Shown here: piece by piece, positions 1 to 8,900 of the stretch
Numbering within the stretch: position 1 is the first letter of the stretch
How the letters are laid out: every line of letters starts with the position of its first letter
Assembly (NCBI GenBank): GCA_030151165.1
Contig: JASLEM010000442.1
Span: 1-38,503 of the forward strand
Reading direction: 5' to 3'
DNA: 38,503 bases
Source of the DNA: Burkholderiaceae bacterium
GTDB taxonomy: Bacteria > Pseudomonadota > Gammaproteobacteria > Burkholderiales > Burkholderiaceae
Notes under the pieces: model-generated
Database searches by the model: none
What the model saw: the letters and a program-made list of their open reading frames with translations, nothing else
What the model was told of the DNA's origin: nothing
Translations under genes and position numbers: made by a program

Positions 1-4
1 AATT

Positions 5-20
5 CACTCGAAATACCTCC
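5..20 (-). promoter_or_regulatory. Possible RBS and GTG start of a gene leaving the window on the left
   Basis: Read on the minus strand, GGAGG (20 to 16) is followed after 8 nt by GTG (7 to 5), good Shine-Dalgarno geometry. A -10-like TATAGT lies further upstream on the same strand (94 to 89), but I see no matching -35. Only two codons of the putative gene are inside the window, so its product is unknown. This rests on spacing alone. Confidence 0.3.
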
Positions 21-133
21 AGACGACCCGGTCGGGCGCTGCATCTTTTCCTGGCGCACCACAGCGCGGCTGCGCTGCGAAGTCGCGAACTATAGCGTGA
101 TCCCGTTCTCGGGGGTTTGCGGGTTTCCCTTAA

Positions 134-149
134 TTTTAGACGCCTAAAA
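134..149. repeat. Perfect inverted repeat TTTTAG-N4-CTAAAA
   Basis: TTTTAG and CTAAAA flank the spacer ACGC. The element is AT-rich in an otherwise GC-rich window, which makes it stand out. It may be an operator half-site pair or a weak hairpin for a gene on either side. No function can be assigned. Confidence 0.5.
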
Positions 150-216
150 GCCCATTCGACCGCACCGAATCTGGTTGGAACCCGGATTCACCGATGCTTG
201 TGACAGTCAAAGCCAG

Positions 217-230
217 CGAACGACCGTTCG
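217..230. repeat. Perfect inverted repeat CGAACG-AC-CGTTCG
   Basis: Two 6-bp arms are separated by 2 bp. The size suits a dimeric helix-turn-helix operator better than an RNA hairpin. It lies about 385 bp upstream of the KirBac start and about 210 bp upstream of the possible leftward start at 7. Its target is unknown. Confidence 0.4.
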
Positions 231-614
231 TCTCTCTAGCATGAGCCGAACAGACGGAATCGCAAACTTCATGCCACTTTTCATACGGGCGTCATTTGGC
301 AAGAGGCGTTCCGGGTGGCGGGCGCCGCGGCCGCGCCCGGGATCGGCGCGCGGCCGCTCCGGCGAACGTCGCGGCGCGCGCCACCGCGGCCTGGCGTTCG
401 CCTCAGTGGCTGGTTAGGCGGCCGCGGGCCGGCATCGCGCGGCGGACCGGCGCTCCCTGGATTGGTGCGTCGGACCGCGGGACGCGCGCCCGGCTTCCGC
501 CTGCTATCTATTAGTGGCCGCGACGCCCTGCCGCGTCGCGCACGCCCGCTTTCGGTGCCTGCAGGGAATTGTCATATCCTGCGGCACGCTCGACGACAGG
601 ACGCCGCCTCCACC

Positions 615-1538
615 ATGACACGCCGGATTCGCACCACCCTCGCCGCCGGCTCCGGCGCGATGATCCTCGAGAAGCGGGGCATCTCGCGCTGGGACGTGCG
701 CGACCCGTACCACTTCGCGCTCACCATCACCTGGCCCGAGTTCTTCGCCGCGCTGGTGCTGCTGTACGCGGCGATCAACCTCGCCTTCGCGTCCGTGTAC
801 TTCGAACTGCCGGGCAGCATCGCCAACATGCCGCAGCACTCGTTCCTCGACGCGTTCTTCTTCAGCGTCGAGACGCTCGCGACCGTCGGCTACGGCGTCA
901 TGGCCCCGACCACGCTGGCCGGCCACGTCGTCGCGACGCTGGAGATCTTCATCGGCATGATGTTCACCGCGACCATGACGGGCCTCGCGTTCGTGCGCTT
1001 CTCGCGGCCCAAGGCCAAGATCCTGTTCGCCGACAAGATGGTGCTCACGCTGCGCGGCCGCGTGCCGGTGCTGATGGTGCGCGTCGGCAACGGCCGCGCG
1101 TACGCGCTGACCGACACCGCCGTGCGCGTCACCGTGCTGATCGTCGAGAAGGACGACGACGGCCAGCAGTACCGGCGCGCCGTCGACCTCAAGCTCCGCC
1201 GCAACGACTTCCCGTTCTTTCCGCTGACGCTGACCCTGATGCACGAGATCGACGAGTCGAGCCCGCTGCACGGGGCCACGGTCGACGAGGTGCTGTCGCA
1301 CAACCCGCGCCTGATGCTCAGCGTCAGCGCGCGCGACCCGGCGCTCGGCGCCCAGGTCTACGCGTCGCAGGCCTACCAGGGCGCGGACGTCATGTTCGGC
1401 ATGCGCTACTCGGACGCGGTGTCCTGGGACGGCGGCGACATGTCCGTCGCGGACATGGGCCTGATCAGCGCCATCGAGCCCGAGGTCGCGCAGCCGGCCT
1501 CGAGCGTGCTGCGGGCCGACGGCCTGCGGATGGATTGA
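615..1538 (+). CDS. Inward-rectifier potassium channel, KirBac family
   Basis: The 307-aa product is an inner-membrane potassium channel subunit of the bacterial Kir family; known members are tetramers. Two membrane segments are visible, about residues 40-60 and 103-127. Between them is a pore helix and the selectivity filter TVGYG (residues 90-94). FVRFSRP just after the second segment is the usual KirBac entry to the cytoplasmic beta-sandwich domain, which fills residues 135-295. Length fits the family. The start at 615 is chosen because the frame upstream is low-complexity Arg/Ala/Gly sequence; an AGGA lies 13 nt before it, which is not ideal, and Met16 (660) is an alternative. The gene stands alone and converges with the next gene over a strong hairpin. 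The family call is secure; physiological role and gating ligand are not shown. Confidence 0.93.
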   Translation: MTRRIRTTLAAGSGAMILEKRGISRWDVRDPYHFALTITWPEFFAALVLLYAAINLAFASVYFELPGSIANMPQHSFLDAFFFSVETLATVGYGVMAPTTLAGHVVATLEIFIGMMFTATMTGLAFVRFSRPKAKILFADKMVLTLRGRVPVLMVRVGNGRAYALTDTAVRVTVLIVEKDDDGQQYRRAVDLKLRRNDFPFFPLTLTLMHEIDESSPLHGATVDEVLSHNPRLMLSVSARDPALGAQVYASQAYQGADVMFGMRYSDAVSWDGGDMSVADMGLISAIEPEVAQPASSVLRADGLRMD

Positions 1539-1540
1539 GC

Positions 1541-1574
1541 GCCCGCGCGCGCCGCGTAACGCGCGCGCGAGGGC
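1541..1574. terminator. GC-rich hairpin between convergent genes
   Basis: GCGCGCG (1545-1551) pairs with CGCGCGC (1562-1568), and GCCC (1541-1544) can pair with GGGC (1571-1574) across a small bulge. It fills the gap between the stop of the KirBac gene and the stop of the minus-strand gene at 1578. No T-tract follows on either strand, so intrinsic termination is only inferred from position and stem strength. Confidence 0.45.
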
Positions 1575-1577
1575 CGC

Positions 1578-2084
1578 TCAGAACTTCGTCAGCGGCACGT
1601 GCGACGACTCGGCGTTCTCGTTGCCCGCGCCGCTGGGCAGCCGCGGCGGCGCGATGCAGTCGAGGTCGATCGACGAGCCCGCGGCTTCCTCGGTGCGGGC
1701 GAGCCAGTGGATGGCGGTGAGCTTCTGCTCGCGCTGCGCCGCGAGCTCGCGCACGATGTGGCCGAGCGCGACCGGGTGCTGCGCGGTGGCGCCCGCCAGG
1801 TCGAGCGCCAGCTGGCCGGTGCTGCGGCGGAACACGCCGGAGGTCGGCGTGTCGGTCGCGTACGGCCAGCAGAAGTACGCCGGGATGACCTCGCCGGCGG
1901 TGGCGACGTAGTCGGGGAACATGCCGATCTCGACCATCAGCTTGTCGAGCGTCGTGCGGGCGCGGTAGATCTGCGGGGCCGTGCGGCGCGTGAAGTAGAA
2001 ATGGATCTCGACCTGCGGCGGAACGGTGAAGCGATCATCGGCGTAGCGAACGCCGTGTCCCGAAACGATGTAGCTCTTTGTCAT
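1578..2084 (-). CDS. Small protein of unknown function, possibly Stv-like
   Basis: The 168-aa product has no signal peptide or membrane segment. The frame opens upstream to 2231, but ATG at 2084 is preferred: AGGTGA lies just ahead of it and the upstream residues are Arg-rich and unlike a protein. The N-terminus reads IVSGHG followed by a segment with FTVPPQVEIHFYF, and a second region has PAYFCWPYATD. The early GHG plus a beta-strand with VP resembles the Stv-type putative adhesin domain known from polymorphic-toxin-like proteins, but this is from memory of the pattern and is weak. The C-terminal 25 residues look disordered. The upstream leader holds two hairpins (2130-2148 and 2187-2200). 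The coding call is good; the function is not known. Confidence 0.7.
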   Translation of the reverse strand: MTKSYIVSGHGVRYADDRFTVPPQVEIHFYFTRRTAPQIYRARTTLDKLMVEIGMFPDYVATAGEVIPAYFCWPYATDTPTSGVFRRSTGQLALDLAGATAQHPVALGHIVRELAAQREQKLTAIHWLARTEEAAGSSIDLDCIAPPRLPSGAGNENAESSHVPLTKF

Positions 2085-2129
2085 GATGTCACCTGGGAGG
2101 CCGCATACCCGACCCCGTATCCGTGAAAT

Positions 2130-2148
2130 GCGGATCGCGACGATCCGC
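2130..2148. repeat. Perfect inverted repeat GCGGATCG-CGA-CGATCCGC
   Basis: Eight-bp arms with a 3-bp spacer lie 45 bp upstream of the minus-strand start at 2084. In DNA it looks like a dimer operator; in RNA it would be a tight stem with a 3-nt loop in the 5' leader. Which applies cannot be told from the sequence. Confidence 0.55.
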
Positions 2149-2186
2149 CAGCGTGCATTCGAGTCGGTCGACAGCGCTCCGGCAAC

Positions 2187-2200
2187 CCCTCTTGCGAGGG
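2187..2200. repeat. Short hairpin CCCTC-TTGC-GAGGG
   Basis: A 5-bp stem with a 4-nt loop lies about 100 bp upstream of the minus-strand start at 2084. Together with the larger repeat at 2130 it gives this short gene an unusually structured upstream region. No regulator can be named. Confidence 0.35.
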
Positions 2201-2399
2201 ATGGTGGTATCAAAACGTACGTCTCGCTCATCCACTGAGCCTGTGCTCGCGCAGACTCTCCTTCGTTGCCCGGGCGCCGCGGTCGGTTACAGGGATACTT
2301 GGACGCTGGTCACGCGGCGCGGGCATCCATGCGTCGATTCGCGCCCGCGCAACAAAAGCCCCGTCGCCCCTTGCCGTCCATCGCTCGCTCCCCATCCGC

Positions 2400-5300
2400 A
2401 TGACCGATTCCCTCGCCCCCGGCTTCATGGTGCTCCAGGGCAACCATCCGGAAGCGCTGCGCGACCTGATGCTCGCGTGGATGGCGCGGCATCCGCTCGC
2501 GCCGCTGGAAGACGAGCAGATCCTGATCCAGAGCAACGGCGTCGCGCAGTGGCTGAAGCTCTCGCTGGCGGGCGATGTCGCGGTCGGCGGCATCGGCATC
2601 GCGGCCGGCCTGCAGATGCAGCTGCCGTCGCGCTTCATCTGGCAGGCCTACCGGGCCACGCTCGGCGCCCAGGCGGTGCCGCTCGCGTCGCCGTTCGACA
2701 AGGACGTGCTCGTCTGGCGCCTGATGCGCCTGCTGCCCGGGCTGTTGGGCGAGGACGTCTTCGCGCCGCTGCGCCGCTTCCTCGAGCGCGACGAGGGCCA
2801 GCGCAAGCGCCACCAGCTCGCCGAGCGGCTGGCCGACCTGTTCGACCAGTACCAGGTCTACCGCGCCGACTGGCTCGAGGCCTGGGCCGACGGCCGCGAC
2901 ACGATCGCCACCAGCCGCTCGCCGCGGCCCGAGGCCGTGCCCGAGTCGCTGCGCTGGCAGCCGCGGCTGTGGCGCGCGCTGCTGGAGAACGTCGGCGCCG
3001 CGGCCGCGGCCGGCAGCCGGGCGGAGGTGCATCGACGCTTCCTCGCGGCCGCGAACGCCGGCGGTGCGCGGCCCGCCGGCCTGCCGCGCCGATTGATCGT
3101 GTTCGGGATCTCGTCGCTGCCGCAGCAGTCGCTCGAGGCGCTCGCCGCGCTCTCGCGCTGGAGCCAGGTGCTGATGTGCGTGCACAACCCGTGCGAGCAC
3201 GACTGGTCGCACATCGTCGCCGACAAGGACCTCCTGCGCGCCGAACGCCTGCGCCAGCGCCGCCGCCCGGGCGGCGAGGGCGACATCCCCGAGGACGCGC
3301 TGCACCAGCACGCGCAGCCGCTGCTCGCCGCCTGGGGCAAGCAGGGCCGCGACTTCATCCGCCTGCTCGACGCGCACGACGACCGCGCCGGCTACGAGCA
3401 GCGCTTCGCCGCCATCGGCCAGCGCATCGACTGCTTCGTGGCCAACCCGCAGGCCACGCTGCTGCAGCAGCTGCAGGACGACATCCGCGACCTGCGGCCG
3501 CTCGCCGAGACTCGCGAGAAATGGCCCGCCGTCGACGCCGCGCGCGACCGCTCGATCCGCTTCCACGTCGCGCACGGCGCGCAGCGCGAGGTCGAGATCC
3601 TGCACGACCAGCTGCTCGCCGCCTTCGCCGCCGACGCCAGCCTGCGCCCGCGCGACGTCGTCGTGATGGTGCCCGACATCGCCGTCTATGCGCCGCACGT
3701 GCAGGCGGTCTTCGGCCTGCTCGACCGCGACGACCCGCGCCACGTGCCGTTCACGATCGCCGACCAGGGCCTGCGCCACCACGACCCGCTGCTCGGGGCC
3801 GTCGAGAAGCTGCTGGGCCTGCCGGAATCGCGCATCGCCGTCACCGACGTGCTCGACCTGCTCGACGTCCCTGCCGTGCGCGCGCGCTTCGACATCGCCG
3901 ACGACGACCTGCCGCTGCTGCGCCGCTGGATCGGCGCGGCCGGCATCCGCTGGGGGCTCGACCCGGCGCAGCGCAGCAGCCTCGACCTGCCCGCCGGCCT
4001 CGCGCAGAACACGTGGCTCGCGGGCCTGCGCCGCATGCTGCTCGGCTACGCGGTCGGCGCGGGCGAGGCGTGGGACGACATCGTGCCGATGGACGAGATC
4101 GGCGGGCTCGACGCCGTGCTGCTCGGCCCGCTGGCGCGCTTCGTCGACGCGCTCGAGACGCACTGGAAGCTGCTCGCGACGCCCGCCGCGCCCGCCGAAT
4201 GGGGCGAGCGCCTGCGCGGCCTGCTCGCGGCCTTCCTGCGCGTCGACGAGGCCACCGACGGGTACACGCTGCTGAAGCTGCAGGCCAGCCTGCAGGCCTG
4301 GCAGGACGCCTGCGCCGACGCCGGCATGGACGAGCCGCTGCCGCTGTCCGTGGTGCGCGAACACTGGCTCGCGCAGATGGACCAGGGCACGCTCGCCAGC
4401 ACCTTCCTCGCCGGCGCCGTGACCTTCGCCACGCTGATGCCGATGCGCGCGATCCCGTTCCGCATCGTCGCGCTGCTGGGCATGAACGACGTCGACTACC
4501 CGCGTAGCCGCCCGCCGATGGACTTCGACCTGATGGGCCGCGACTACCGCCCCGGCGACCGCTCGCGCCGCGAGGACGACCGCTATCTCTTCCTCGAGGC
4601 GCTGCTGTCCGCGCGCGAGCACCTGCACGTGAGCTGGGTCGGCCGCAGCATCCACGACAACCAGGAGCGGCCGGCCTCGGTGCTCGTGGCGCAGCTGCGC
4701 GACCACCTCGCGGCGGGCTGGCGGCTCGAGGGCCACGACGACGGCCGCGCGCTGCTGCACGCGCTCACCGTCGACCACAAGCTGCAGCCGTTCGACGCGG
4801 CGTACTTCGCCGGGCCGGGCGACGGCAGGCACTTCAGCTACGCCACCGAATGGCGCGCGGCTTCGGCGCACGGCGCCGCGAGCGACGAGCCCCTGCCGCC
4901 GATCGCGCGCGAGGAATCGCTGACGCTGCGGCTGCTGTCGGACTTCCTGAAGGATCCGGTGCGCGCCTTCTTCCAGCGCCGCCTCGCGATCCACTTCGCC
5001 GACGCCGAAGCGGCGCAGGCCGACCACGAGCCGTTCGCGCTCGACGCGCTCGAGAACTGGAAGCTGCAGCACGAGCTGATCGCGGCGCAGAAGGCCGCGC
5101 TCGACGCCGGCACGTCGCGCGCCGAGGCGCTGGCGCGGCAGCTCGAGCTCGTCGCGCTGCGCGGCGAGCTGCCGGTCGGCGCGTTCGGCGAGGCCGTGCG
5201 CCAGGAGCTCGCCGCGCCGATGGACGACATGTTCGAACGCTACGCCGAGCAACTCGCCGCGTGGCCGCACGCGTTGCCCGACGAGCCGCTCGACTTCGCG

Positions 5301-5927
5301 CCCGCGGACGCCGATCTCGCCGCCGACGCCTCGCTGCGCATCGAGGACTGGCTGGGCGACATGCGCCGCGACGACCGAGGCCAGCGCGGGCGCCTGGTGA
5401 TCGAGAGCACCGGCCTCGTCAAGGCCAACCGCTACCGGCGCGACAAGCTGCTGCCGTACTGGGTGGCCCACCTGGCCGGCCACCTGATGGGCGAGCCGTT
5501 GACGACGGTGATCGTCAGCAAGGCCGGCAGCGTGACCCTGCCGCCGCTCGACGTCGCCGTGGCGCGCACGCGCTGGTCCGCGCTGCTGCGCGCGTGGCGC
5601 GAGGGCGCGGCGCGGCCCCTGCCGCTGGCGGTGGCGAGCGCGTTCGCGTGGCTCGAGAAATCGGCCGACGGCGACACCGCGGCCGCGTCGGAGGCCGCGC
5701 GCATCGCCTACGAAGGCGCCGACGGCGACCTCGGCGCGCCGGGCGAGCGCGCCCGCAACGCGTACCTCGCGCGGGCGTTTCCGGACGTCGCCGCGCTCGT
5801 CGCGTCCGGCGAGTTCGCCCGGCTGGCCGAGACGCTGCTGCGCCCGTCGATGGACGCGCTCGGCAAGCCGGCCAAGGCCGCAAAACCAGCGGCCACGGCG
5901 GCCGCGCCGGCCGGAGACGCCGCATGA
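2400..5927 (+). CDS. recC: Exodeoxyribonuclease V subunit gamma (RecC)
   Basis: The 1175-aa RecC subunit of RecBCD binds the DNA ends, splits the strands and reads Chi in known enzymes. The N-terminus has the family signature SNGVAQWLKLSLA (residues 42-54), followed by PSRFIWQAYRA. The body is an inactive SF1-helicase-like fold, then a C-terminal nuclease-like domain that starts near LLSDFLKDPVRAFFQRRLA (about residues 845-865). The length is near the 1122 aa of the E. coli protein. The start at 2400 begins the family's N-terminal beta-strand (GFMVLQGN). The last 25 residues are an Ala/Lys/Pro tail. The stop overlaps the recB start as ATGA, so the two are translationally coupled. The ptrA gene that lies between recC and recB in E. 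coli is absent. Confidence 0.97.
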   Translation: MTDSLAPGFMVLQGNHPEALRDLMLAWMARHPLAPLEDEQILIQSNGVAQWLKLSLAGDVAVGGIGIAAGLQMQLPSRFIWQAYRATLGAQAVPLASPFDKDVLVWRLMRLLPGLLGEDVFAPLRRFLERDEGQRKRHQLAERLADLFDQYQVYRADWLEAWADGRDTIATSRSPRPEAVPESLRWQPRLWRALLENVGAAAAAGSRAEVHRRFLAAANAGGARPAGLPRRLIVFGISSLPQQSLEALAALSRWSQVLMCVHNPCEHDWSHIVADKDLLRAERLRQRRRPGGEGDIPEDALHQHAQPLLAAWGKQGRDFIRLLDAHDDRAGYEQRFAAIGQRIDCFVANPQATLLQQLQDDIRDLRPLAETREKWPAVDAARDRSIRFHVAHGAQREVEILHDQLLAAFAADASLRPRDVVVMVPDIAVYAPHVQAVFGLLDRDDPRHVPFTIADQGLRHHDPLLGAVEKLLGLPESRIAVTDVLDLLDVPAVRARFDIADDDLPLLRRWIGAAGIRWGLDPAQRSSLDLPAGLAQNTWLAGLRRMLLGYAVGAGEAWDDIVPMDEIGGLDAVLLGPLARFVDALETHWKLLATPAAPAEWGERLRGLLAAFLRVDEATDGYTLLKLQASLQAWQDACADAGMDEPLPLSVVREHWLAQMDQGTLASTFLAGAVTFATLMPMRAIPFRIVALLGMNDVDYPRSRPPMDFDLMGRDYRPGDRSRREDDRYLFLEALLSAREHLHVSWVGRSIHDNQERPASVLVAQLRDHLAAGWRLEGHDDGRALLHALTVDHKLQPFDAAYFAGPGDGRHFSYATEWRAASAHGAASDEPLPPIAREESLTLRLLSDFLKDPVRAFFQRRLAIHFADAEAAQADHEPFALDALENWKLQHELIAAQKAALDAGTSRAEALARQLELVALRGELPVGAFGEAVRQELAAPMDDMFERYAEQLAAWPHALPDEPLDFAPADADLAADASLRIEDWLGDMRRDDRGQRGRLVIESTGLVKANRYRRDKLLPYWVAHLAGHLMGEPLTTVIVSKAGSVTLPPLDVAVARTRWSALLRAWREGAARPLPLAVASAFAWLEKSADGDTAAASEAARIAYEGADGDLGAPGERARNAYLARAFPDVAALVASGEFARLAETLLRPSMDALGKPAKAAKPAATAAAPAGDAA

Positions 5928-8900
5928 ACGCACCGACATCCTCCATGCCCGCGAGCCTGCGGCCGCTCGAGTTCCCGCTGCGCGGCAGCCGCCTCATCGA
6001 GGCCAGTGCCGGCACCGGCAAGACGTTCACGATCGCGGCGCTGTACCTGCGGCTCGTGCTCGGCCACGGCGACGACGAGACCGCCTTCCCGCGCCGCCTG
6101 ACGCCGCCGGAGATCCTCGTCGTCACCTTCACCGAGGCCGCGACCGGCGAGCTGCGCGACCGCATCCGCGCGCGCCTGGCCGAGGCCGCCGCGGCCTTCC
6201 TCACCGACGCGGACGCGGCGCTCGAGCCGACCCTGCACGAGCTGCGCAGCGCCTATGCGCCCGCCGACTGGCCCGCCTGCGCGCGCCGCCTGCGCCTGGC
6301 GGCGGAATGGATGGACGAGGCCGCGGTGATGACGATCCACGGCTGGTGCAACCGCATGCTGCGCGAGCACGCGTTCGACAGCGACAGCCTCTTCACGCAG
6401 ACCCTCGAGGCCGACCAGGGCGAGCTGCTCGCCGAAGCCGTGCGCGACTACTGGCGCACCTTCTACTACCCGCTCGACGCCGCTGGCGCGCAGGCCGTGC
6501 GCGCGTGGTGGAAGACGCCGGAAGAGCTGCAGGCGGCGATCCGCGGGCTGTTGTCGATCGCGCTCGACGCGGACGACGCCGACCCCGGCGAACCGGCCTC
6601 TGCGCTGGACAAGGCGCGGCGCGAGGCCGAGGCCGCGCGCGCCGCGATCAAGGCGCCGTGGAGCCGCTGGGCGGAGGAGCTCGAGACGCTGTTCGACGGC
6701 GTGGTGGCGCTCAAGCAGGTCAACGGCCACAAGATCCAGGCGCGCCACTACAAGCCGTGGTTCGCCGCGTTGTCGGCATGGGCGCTGGGCGACCACCCGC
6801 AGCCGCTGCTCAAGGACGACAGCGCCGCGTGGACGCGCCTGACGAACGCCGGCTTCGCCGAGGCGTGGAAGTCCGGCGAGCCGGTGCCGAGCCATCCCGC
6901 GTTCGACGACATGGAGACCCTGCGCGACCGCCTCGCGGCGCTGCCCGACGGCCGCGAGGACGTCCTGCGCCATGCGATCGCCTGGATCTCCGACCGCTTC
7001 GCGGCGGCCCAGGAACGCCGCGCGCAGATGGGCTTCGACGACCTGCTCGCACGCCTCGACGCCGCGCTGCGCGGCCCGAACGGGGCGCGGCTGGCCGAGC
7101 TGATCCGCCAGCAGTTCCCGGTCGCGATGATCGACGAGTTCCAGGACACCGACCCGGTGCAGTACCGCATCTTCGACGCGATCTGGCGCACGGCTTCGGA
7201 CGACCGCGACACCGCGCTCGTGCTGATCGGCGACCCGAAGCAGGCCATCTACGCGTTCCGCGGCGCCGACATCCACACCTACCTCGCCGCCCGCCGCGAC
7301 ACCTCCGGCCGCCACGCCACGCTCGGCACCAACTTCCGGTCGACGGCGCCGATGGTGCGCGCGGTCAACCACGTGTTCCACCAGGCGGAGCAACGCGAAG
7401 GCGGCGCCGGCGCGTTCCTGTTCCGCAGGTCCGGACAGCCCGGCGGGGACGACAACCACCTGCCGTTCTTCCCGGTCGACGCGAAGGGTCGCCACGAACG
7501 CCTGCAGGTCGACGGCGCCGATGTCGCCGCGCTGAACTGCTGGTGGATCGACGACGGCGCCGTGCTCGGCTCGGGCGAGCACACCCGGCGGATGGCCGGG
7601 AGCTGTGCCGGCGAGATCGTGCGGTTGCTGCGCCTCGGGCAGCAGGGGCGGGCCGGTTTCGCGCGCGATGGCCGGCCGTTCGCGAATCTCGTCGCGAGCG
7701 ACATCGCCGTCCTCGTCAACAACGGCCGCGAGGCGCGCGCCGTGCGCCACGCGCTGGCGGAGGGCGGCGTGCGCAGCGTCTACCTGTCCGACAAGCAATC
7801 GGTGTTCGACAGCGCCGTCGCGGGCGACCTGCAGCGCTGGCTCGAGGCCTGCGCCGAGCCCGAGGACGGCCGCCTGCTGCGCGCCGCGCTCGGCACGCCG
7901 ACGCTCGGGCTTTCGTGGCACGAACTCGATCGCCTGAACCAGGACGAGCTGCACTGGGAGGCGCGCATGCTGCGCTTCCGCGACTACCTGCAATGCTGGC
8001 GCCGCCAGGGCGTGCTGCCGATGCTGCGCCGCCTGCTCGCGGACTTCGGCGTGCCCGCGCGCCTGCTCGAACGCGGCGACGAGCGCACGCTGACCGACCT
8101 GCTGCACCTCGCCGAACTGCTGCAGGGCGCGAGCGCGGTGCTCGATGGCGAGCACGCGTTGACGCGCTGGCTCGGCGAGCAGCGCGACGGCACGGGTGGC
8201 GACGGCGACGTGCGCCAGGTGCGGCTCGAGAGCGACGCCGAGCTCGTCAAGGTCGTGACCGTGCACAAGTCGAAAGGCCTCGAATACCCGCTCGTGTTCC
8301 TGCCGTTCGCCAGCGCCTTCCGCGCCGTCAAGCCGACCGACAGCCCGCTCAAGTGGCACGACGCCGACGGCCGCCTGCGGCACGCGCTCACGCCCGACGC
8401 GCAGGCCGCGCAACTCGCCGACGCCGAGCGCCTGGGCGAGGACCTGCGCAAGTTCTACGTCGCGCTCACGCGCGCGCGTCACGCGACGTGGATCGGCGTC
8501 GCGCCGCTCGCCGGCAGCGAGCGCAGCGCACTCGGCCACCTCGTCGGCGGCGGCGTGGCGATCGCGCCGGGCAGCGTCGAGCCGATGCTGGAGCGCCTGC
8601 GCGCCGGCTGCGCGGACATCGCCGTGCTGCCCGCGCCCGAGCCCGACGGCGCCCGCTACCAGGCCGAAGCCTCGACCTCTGGCGCACGCGCGCCGTTGCC
8701 GCTGCCGGCCAGGCGCGAGGCGTGGTGGATCGCCAGCTATTCGGCGCTGCGCATCGACGAGGACGGCGCGGGCGAGATCGAGGCCGAGCCCGCCGGCGGC
8801 CACGCGTCGACCGAGGCCGGGCCCGTGACCGCGGCCGAGGAGACGTTCGCGGAGAGCGGCGCCGACGACGGCCGGGCCGACGCGCCGGGCTCGTCGGACG

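Larger units (their letters stand above)
1..614. other. Gene-free left edge, 614 bp
   Basis: I find no convincing complete gene here. Short open frames on both strands are Arg/Ala/Pro-rich and look like chance frames in GC-rich DNA. The first 300 bases are visibly less GC-rich than the rest of the window and hold two perfect inverted repeats (134-149 and 217-230). At the extreme left a minus-strand ribosome binding site and GTG suggest a gene running off the window. The last 300 bases are very GC-rich and lead to the KirBac gene. A -10-like CATATC lies at about 574-579, but without a good -35. Confidence 0.6.
2085..2399. other. Divergent intergenic region, 315 bp
   Basis: This separates the minus-strand gene at 2084 from recC at 2400 and should hold promoters for both. 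It contains a perfect 8-bp inverted repeat (2130-2148) and a tetraloop hairpin (2187-2200), both nearer the minus-strand gene. A GATACT that could serve as a -10 lies near 2293, but I see no good -35. No gene of its own is visible. Confidence 0.6.

Noticed and set aside
504..1301. A 265-codon open frame opposite the KirBac gene
   Set aside because: The KirBac frame has a selectivity filter and conserved motifs; the opposite frame is His/Arg/Gln-rich and featureless.
2310..5939. A 1209-codon open frame on the minus strand across recC
   Set aside because: It is antisense to a fully recognisable RecC. Its product is rich in Arg, His, Gln, Val and Ala with no motif, as expected from a chance frame opposite a GC-rich gene.
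7538..7545. GCTGGTGG, the E. coli Chi octamer, inside recB
   Set aside because: One octamer is expected by chance in GC-rich DNA, and Chi in this lineage is unknown and may differ.
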